Shown here: piece after piece, positions 57,572-64,000 of the stretch
How the letters are laid out: each line of letters opens with the position of its first letter
Position numbering within the stretch: position 1 is the stretch's first letter
Source of the DNA: Saturnia japonica
Taxonomy: Eukaryota > Arthropoda > Insecta > Lepidoptera > Saturniidae
DNA: 64,000 nucleotides
Direction: 5' to 3'
Assembly (NCBI GenBank): GCA_033032175.1
Contig: CM065311.1
Coordinates: forward strand, 7,991,190-8,055,189
The notes under the pieces: model-generated
What the model was told of the DNA's origin: nothing
Database searches by the model: none
Seen by the model: the letters and a program-made list of their open reading frames with translations, nothing else
Program-made: the position numbers and the translations under genes

Positions 57572-59036
57572 ATTATGTAGTAATTACGGTGTTTTTTATT
57601 TGAGTACCTTGGAATTGTTAATTTTGTTTCAGCTTAGGTACTTTTTATAGAAAAAAATAATTTAAAAGAAAACACTAAGCCTATTTTTCTTTATTGCCAT
57701 GCTTTGCCTGTGCATGCACCACGTCAAAGAATCGGGTGCATTTTTAGATAAAAAAAAGTATAAATATTACGGTATACAATTTAATCGGCTTACCATTGTA
57801 AAATAAATTTTATGATATTTTAGAAGTCCTAATGATATGTATATTATTAGTTTTTTCATGTTAATTTTTGGGCATGATAAGGAAAATTTTGTGTAACGTT
57901 ACGGAATTATTTAAATGTTTAGTGTTCAAATTCAAAATCGTTTCACTTTAACCGCGTGTAAAGATTACACTCACATTTTTATTTAAATTTAAGTGAACTA
58001 TTCTGCTCAGTTGAATAAAGTTACGGATTCCGGATATACTATAATTAATTTCACATGTGTTTAAAACTAATAAAGCGCGCTAACAGATTCATTGTTAATC
58101 ATATTTTATTCATTTCTGTGTCGCTCAAAGTAAAGCGTTATAAATTAGATTAAAAAAAAATCATTTGTCAGTAAAAATATTTATTAAATTATAAACACAA
58201 ATATTGATCGATGGATTATATGCTAAACAAAATATCGTACTCTAAGGATTTGTAAACATACCAACATGTTCTGAAGAGTTAAATTTAGTAACCATAAAAT
58301 AAAAACTGTTACAGACTGTTATTAGTCTAAACTAAATGTAACTAATGTCCGGTAGGACCATAGTGCTCATTGAGGCTTATCAAAGAGGTTAGTCTCGAGG
58401 ATTGACTGGGTTAGATTTTTTTTATCGTTATAGGTTTAGCGTTGTGGTCACATTCTCACCTGATCTTAAGTGACTGTGTGGCCCAAGATGGTAGTACGCT
58501 AAGCCTAGTGAATGACTGGCTCTCAAGTGCAGCGGCTGGATCACACCTATTGGTGTTTGGCGACAGATTTTCAACTTGGAGGTCCTAGCTCGACAGGCGG
58601 GAATTACAAAAACCCAACCACCATGCGATGGTTGCGTTGGTCAATTCTCACAGCCGTTAAGATTTTCAATCTAGTCAAGGACTGTCATGTTTCTATTTCT
58701 TTTTCCTAACTTGGCAACTATTCCTCTTTATTGAAGACCATTACTGCCATTATCAAGCGAATATAGTGTCCTGTCCTTTGACGATTTCAGTATCCTAAAA
58801 AGATGGTGACTCCCTTGTTAGAACTTTCTAGGGAGTTTTTATTGCACCACGAAATGCATTCCTCTAGTTTATATTTATAATCCACTTATGCACAGTAACC
58901 AAACTATATCACGCAAAACGTCTCCAATATTACATAATATACAGCTAAATCATACTTAACTAATTAAAAATAGAAACCATAACATGTCACTTCAAGATCC
59001 AAAAACTCCTGTTTCGACTTCATCGACTGACTCTGA
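57572..59036. other. Intergenic DNA between convergent genes, no gene seen
   Basis: Mostly AT-rich. About 58330-58740 has a GC-richer repeat-like patch (GTGTGGCCCAAGATGG, GCAGCGGCTGGATC) whose open frame has no protein motif. Confidence 0.5.
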
Positions 59037-59040
59037 CTGA

Positions 59041-59357
59041 TAGGGTTGCCAACCCTAGTATATTAGACGTCCGACTACTATATTTCTAAAATAAATAGAA
59101 AACATTATTTATACCAAAATGTTTAAGCGCAAACAGACCGATTTATCTTTTTCTGAACAAGACTTGATAAGTAATTGTCAACTTGATTACTTTTCATTAT
59201 CATAACTATCTGTCTATCAAGTAGTAAAAAATATTCCTATACAAAATATAATATTTATTTGAAACCTACTATATTTTTTGTTTTTGTTTTTGCCATCTTC
59301 TATATTTTATCAAATAACAGCCTCAAAAATACTATATTTTTTAAGCTGGCAACCCTA
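59041..59357. mobile_element. Small TIR element (MITE) with CTGA duplication
   Basis: A 317-bp AT-rich element with inverted ends TAGGGTTGCC and GGCAACCCTA and CTGA on both sides (59037-59040 and 59358-59361). It has no coding frame. The interior carries ACTATATTT motifs in both halves. Confidence 0.6.
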
Positions 59358-60333
59358 CTGACCGGCTATACTACACGTGCGAGGACATAATAGCAGGACA
59401 GTGTGGACAAAAAATCGAATGCAATCATCGTTGACTCGGCGACTAATCGATTGCATTCAAATAATTAGTGCGTATCTTCGCTTATTTTATGCGCTTACTT
59501 TTTAAGTTTTTATTTAAATGTCTCTATAATTCAGTGCTCTATACTTTAAGAGATTTTTAAAGCGATTAGAAAATGATAAACAAAATCAGTCAAATGCCGA
59601 TTATGCAGCAAACATATTATATCTTATAATAAATTACAATATAAAAATTTTTTGTGATAACATATAAAAAAATAACATTCTTTTCTCATTTTCTTATACA
59701 TACGTATATTTTCATTACACGATTCTACTATTCATTATCGATTTCTGGAATTTTCTGAAGATTATCAACAGTTGTATAACAATCTGGCTTCATGTAAAAT
59801 CCAAGTTATCGCGGTAGTAAGTTCGAACAGACTTGATTTTCGATTCCATTATATGAGAGAGAAAAGTCTGATCAATGGAAACAGTCGGTTTTATTAACTC
59901 AATATTCCACATTGCCAGCTATTAAAAAAAACCAAATGACCCTTCCACACCACCACAAAGCAAATATATCCAAATAAATAAAAAAACAAATACCTTTTAT
60001 TGCCCTTTACATTCTCAATTCGTAACATCGATTGTTACAGGCACTAATAATTTAACATTTTATAAAATGCTATTATATTCTTCCTCGTAAATACCAAGAG
60101 ACACGATATGTTCAGGCACTTCAGACACGGCGATAGTTCATTCGCTCTGGCTATACGCAGCATAACATTTTGCGGTTCAAACTGCGTGATTGCATACGTT
60201 CCGCGTGTCAGAATGACCCAAATTCCCCTTTTTTTTTAATTTTACGCAAGAATATCTCAGCAACAAAAAAAAAGAATGATCACATCAGTTGTTATCACTC
60301 ATTTTATAATTTTTTTATTCATTCATCATTCAG

Positions 60334-60384
60334 TAAATAAAGATACTAATAAGACAGATTCTGTATTATTAGTATCTTTATTTA
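60334..60384. repeat. Perfect 19-bp hairpin downstream of TECR
   Basis: Arms 60334-60352 and 60366-60384 are exact complements (TAAATAAAGATACTAATAA) around a 13-nt loop. It lies about 160 bp after the TECR stop, so it is probably in the 3' UTR or just beyond it. Confidence 0.75.
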
Positions 60385-60546
60385 GTGATTAAAATCAGAT
60401 TTGTCATAAAATTGTAACATAGTGCCTATATCAACAAATGCTTCGACTATTCTAATTATAAATAAATAATAGCCATAAACCACATATTATCCAATACCCG
60501 AACGTTATCATTATATACTGCGGTATCGCATTAAATATTTATTTGC

Positions 60547-60674
60547 TTAAAGAACGAATGGCAAGATAGCTTTACGTCCTTTGGGGTAGTCTGGGAACTC
60601 TTTCTTGTAGTTACGATGTTTGCCGATAGCCCACACAGCCATTTGGTATAACCCCGCCGCAGCAAATAGTCCCG
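60547..60674 (-). CDS. TECR: TECR last exon
   Basis: Acceptor TTTCTAG, stop TAA at 60547-60549. Encodes [20 protein letters not shown], then the conserved tail with KKEFPDYP and a final PFVL. Confidence 0.95.
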
Positions 60675-63189
60675 CTAGAAACAAAACAACACATTTCAAA
60701 ATACAAAATAATATATGTATAGGAATGTAGAACATTAACATGTAACATTTTCAAAAGTTTTAAGTAAAAAAAAGTGTGCAGTTATATATCACATCATCAT
60801 ATATCGTCACTTCAAAATGATTAATTATCTCATGATTACAAAAATCATTGTGCTTATCAGTATCAAAAGTTGTGAATATTAAAAAAAGGTAGAAAAGTAT
60901 TTGAGTATATGAGTCCCGCTAGATGGTCTAATTTTTATATAATGGTGTATCTACGAACAAAACTTGGCGAAACTAAACTAAATTTAAAATATATGGTAAT
61001 TATATTCGAAGGTGAAAAGGTTCACTGAATAAAATTTATCATAAATATTAAACACTGTGTAAGATTCATGAATATAAACATATTTTATTACGAAACTGAT
61101 TTATTAATAAGCATACATTTTGATCAAAACTTGAGGGAGGCATTGCCACAAAAACAGCTTTAGGAAATAATAAATAGAGATTGATTGATACCTGGTAAAC
61201 ATTTAGTCATGACGGTGAAGAAAAGCCATGATCCAAATTCATAGGTGTAGTTAGGGCAGGATACAAAGTTGAAAAGCAAAGAGAAGGGATTTCCATCAGG
61301 TATCGGAATACGTCGCACTTTAGTGCCAGGTGGGCGTAGGTTCTTCAGAAGAATGTGGATGCTCAAGTTGCCAAGTTCACAAAACTGTAATAATAACAAA
61401 ATAATTCATAATGTAGATGTGTAGATTTTTTTTATACTACAAGGTGGTAAACAAGCTTACAGCGTGCCAGATGGTAACCGGCTACCGTAGTCCATGGACG
61501 CTTGTAGTACCAGTTATCACTAGTGTGTTGCCATTCTTGAACCCCCTGCCCGAAGGAGCTCAAGAAACCCTACTCACCGCATAAACATAACACAAAGTTA
61601 ATTGGTTGTGATCTTCTGTAGGGTAGATATTACATCAGTTGGACTACCTCAAATAGAGAAATCTCCAAAGTAATTTCTCTGTGCTCTACCTTTCTTTGAA
61701 ATTCCTTTTCCCGAGGAACTCTTGAAAGCCTATTCACCGCAGAATTGCAGAAACACAACACTAGGTTATTTGGCTGCAATCTTCTGTAGGACGAGGGGCG
61801 GGAGTATTCCACCAGTTAAGACAGCCCCAAATAGAGAGAAATCTCCAAAGAAGCACTGTGCCCAATCTCTCTTTTTAAAATTGAAGTTTGAAGATTTATT
61901 CCATAAATTTTTTTTATTTGAAATACCACCGAATAATAGATAAAATGTGTACAAAGCATTACTTTTCTTAGTTTTAATGCATGCAACAGTAATTCACGGA
62001 TTATTATAAAATAAATTACTTAATGTGTATCTTACAACATTATTTTATTATTACCTTAGTAAAATCCTAAATCCTAATGGCTTTATGCAATGTACAACTT
62101 CATAGGCTACTTACTAGCCGTGCCTGCCTGCGGTTCTACCGCCTAATAATTCGTAATTGCAATTTATGTTTACTTATATCTTATGATCTTAAGTATAATA
62201 GACAGTTCTTGTAGCCTAATTTTTGCAGAATATCATAAATAATCCTATGTACAGAATTTCATTTACCAAGTCATTTCAGAGTTAAATCCAGAGATAGGAC
62301 AAAGACAATTTCTTTTTTAAGATCATTTTTGTGATCTGTGTGATAAAATAATAAAAATTGGTATAAAATTATATGTAAAAACATAACTACAGATTTATAG
62401 ATTATAATGTTATTACATATATGTAACACTATAAATAGTAGACTTTGCCCACTCATCAAGGCTATAAAAGGTCAATATTATGCTTAACAAATGAATTACA
62501 ATGTTTGATACATTGAACATATTTTAATCCTGGCCTATTTATTTATAATTAAATACTTTGCATCATATCTATTATTTCCTGAATTTGAAAAAAGAGAGTA
62601 GTGTAATTCTTGTAAGACCAGATAAAATTGGACCTCATTTTTTCTGCCTAACCCAGTATGAGACATGGTATGAAAGATAAACTAATTTTAAATTTTCACA
62701 TTAGTAAAATGGTAATAGAATTTTTATTGGAATATGTGAATCAGAATTATCTCCAAAATACAGCTGACCAATTACTGACACCAAAATTAAACATTTAAGA
62801 TTAATTCATATGTATAAGCCAAACATTGTACATATTTACTAATGTAAATTGTCAGATTTTTTATCACTAATTATTACACTTAGAAACATTTTATAAAGTT
62901 AATATGAAAATGTTCCTACTTACACTATTTTGCTTCTAAAGTAAAGAACAGTATTTTGAAATAAGTACTTACGACAAATCCAGAAAGGCCAATGTAAAAG
63001 CAAGTAGTACATGGTGCAGTGTAGAGAGGATGGTTGACATGATATGCAACATATAGAGTGAAGAGCCAGTAGTATGCACAATTTTTAAAGAGGTTTCTCA
63101 ATGGCATTGTACCATGTGAGAAGCGATGGATAAACTGTGTTTCAAAAAGGCGTTTAGCATAATGAGCTGACCAACAAACGGCTGCCACA
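60547..63189 (-). CDS. TECR: Very-long-chain enoyl-CoA reductase, C-terminal three exons (partial)
   Basis: TECR (fly Sc2) is the ER membrane enzyme that performs the last, NADPH-dependent step of very-long-chain fatty-acid elongation, reducing trans-2-enoyl-CoA. Exons on the minus strand are 62973-63189, 61192-61384 and 60547-60674. The splice sites are consensus and the phases agree (phase 0, then phase 1). About 177 residues are present: [45 protein letters not shown] and the C-terminus [13 protein letters not shown]...ILPFVL. This is the steroid 5-alpha-reductase-like membrane domain with several hydrophobic helices. The N-terminal ubiquitin-like part must lie beyond 64000. The gene is convergent with CFAP57. 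Confidence 0.95.
61192..61384 (-). CDS. TECR: TECR penultimate exon
   Basis: Acceptor TTATTACAG, donor CCAG|GTATCA. Encodes [20 protein letters not shown] and [12 protein letters not shown]. Confidence 0.95.
61437..61675 (+). repeat. Dispersed repeat family A, copy 8, in a TECR intron
   Basis: Forward copy: AAGGTGGTAAACAAGCTTAC, GGCTACCGTAGTCCATGG, CACAAAGTTAATTGG, AGAGAAATCTCCAAAG. Directly followed by copy 9. Confidence 0.7.
61676..61855 (+). repeat. Dispersed repeat family A, copy 9 (partial, tandem to copy 8)
   Basis: It repeats the right half of family A: CCCGAGGAACTCTTGAAAGC, AACACAACACTAGGTTATTT, AGAGAGAAATCTCC. The tandem arrangement suggests nested insertion or local duplication. 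Confidence 0.65.
61856..62972. other. TECR intron remainder, no other gene seen
   Basis: AT-rich intron sequence with no coding signal besides the flanking TECR exons. Confidence 0.6.
62973..63189 (-). CDS. TECR: TECR internal exon
   Basis: Acceptor ATTTACAG, donor TTTGTC|GTAAGT, 217 bp entering in phase 2. Encodes [31 protein letters not shown] and YHVNHPLYT. Confidence 0.95.
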
Positions 63190-64000
63190 CTGTAAATAAT
63201 GTATTTGTATTGAACATTGATTATTAATATAACTCTACATCTCACTGTAGAGCACTCCAGGAGTACAACCTAGATAGAAACAAATAAATGGTAACCTAAT
63301 TTACTTTAATATTACCTTTTATTCTGGTACTGGATTATGCATATTATACAAAAAAAAATTGAAAATATTGAAGGGACATTATCTAAATATATAAAACATA
63401 AAAATTGTTTCTACCTATGTCCTTTATAGACTTTGAAACCAACAAACCAATGTGCTCCGAACCAGTTTCATTAGAAAGGTAATAATGCGACAATGGTTTA
63501 AGCCCACTAAAATAATGTATTAGGCACATTCATGAAGGCACTTTTATATAATTATAATTTATATAATTAAATAACAATCATGTGTTGAGCTGCAGTCACA
63601 CCTCTAGTATTCAATGAATAAGGATTGCAGTCCAGCAAAGAGGTGACTTGCAATCCTGAAGGATCCATCATCATAAAACTCGCATTGGTCCCCAAATGAA
63701 AACTCTTTACAAAATAATTTAACACTACAAGAGGAACTAGAAATGTAGATAAAGCAAGTCAATGAAAGCTATATCTAAAAAAACAGTAAGTAGAAGAAGT
63801 AAGATCAATTTCTGTCACTACTTTAAGAAATGGATTGGAAGGTAACAAAATAATTCTATTTGTTTTCTAAGTTCCTTTTTCCAAAAAGAGAAATGGCTTC
63901 ATTATCGAAAAAATAATTTTATAATTATTTTCCAATTTATTGTTAAATTATTTAATACTATGGAGTTTGAAAGGACCACTTAGCTACCCAGATCCATTTC
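63190..64000. other. Probable TECR upstream intron, no exon found
   Basis: I looked on the minus strand for the preceding TECR exon (the part before the HYAKRL segment) and did not find it, so it should lie past the window edge. Confidence 0.5.

Overview
The window is nuclear DNA of an insect, most likely a lepidopteran. The background is AT-rich and crowded with short dispersed repeats of the kind common in moth and butterfly introns, for example copies carrying a CGCGGCTTCGCTCG-type core. The two recognisable host genes are split by many small introns and encode insect-like proteins. I cannot name a species.

Left part (1 to about 32 kb). This is mostly transposon-rich intergenic or intronic DNA. 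It holds a TIR element flanked by TAA (1105-2070) and a complete BEL/Pao LTR retrotransposon on the minus strand (3180-9716; LTRs differ at one base; 5-bp target duplication CTCTC). It also holds a 10-copy 26-bp minisatellite (15346-15606) and a Tc1/mariner element with perfect 34-bp TIRs and a DD41D transposase broken by one frameshift (16085-17393). A host first coding exon lies on the minus strand (20721-20896) with a GC-rich leader. Beyond it are degenerate direct repeats (23431-24690), tRNA-derived SINEs, LINE fragments and very AT-rich stretches.

Middle part (32.3 to 57.6 kb). This is the complete plus-strand gene for CFAP57 (WDR65), a WD40 plus coiled-coil axonemal protein. I assembled it from 22 coding exons with consistent splice phases, giving about 1246 codons. 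A 14-bp RFX-type X-box lies about 155 bp before the ATG. Exon 18 exists in two tandem 97-bp versions with identical phases, which looks like a mutually exclusive exon pair. Intron 20 carries a 5.8-kb R1-clade non-LTR retrotransposon in sense orientation. Its ORF2 is intact and its ORF1 is broken only at G runs.

Right part (57.6 to 64 kb). A short intergenic region contains a small TIR element and a perfect hairpin. It is followed by the last three exons of TECR (very-long-chain enoyl-CoA reductase) on the minus strand, convergent with CFAP57; its 5' exons lie beyond the window.

Functionally, CFAP57 belongs to motile or sensory cilia and sperm flagella, and TECR to ER fatty-acid elongation. 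The two look like chance neighbours. Everything else of size is mobile DNA.
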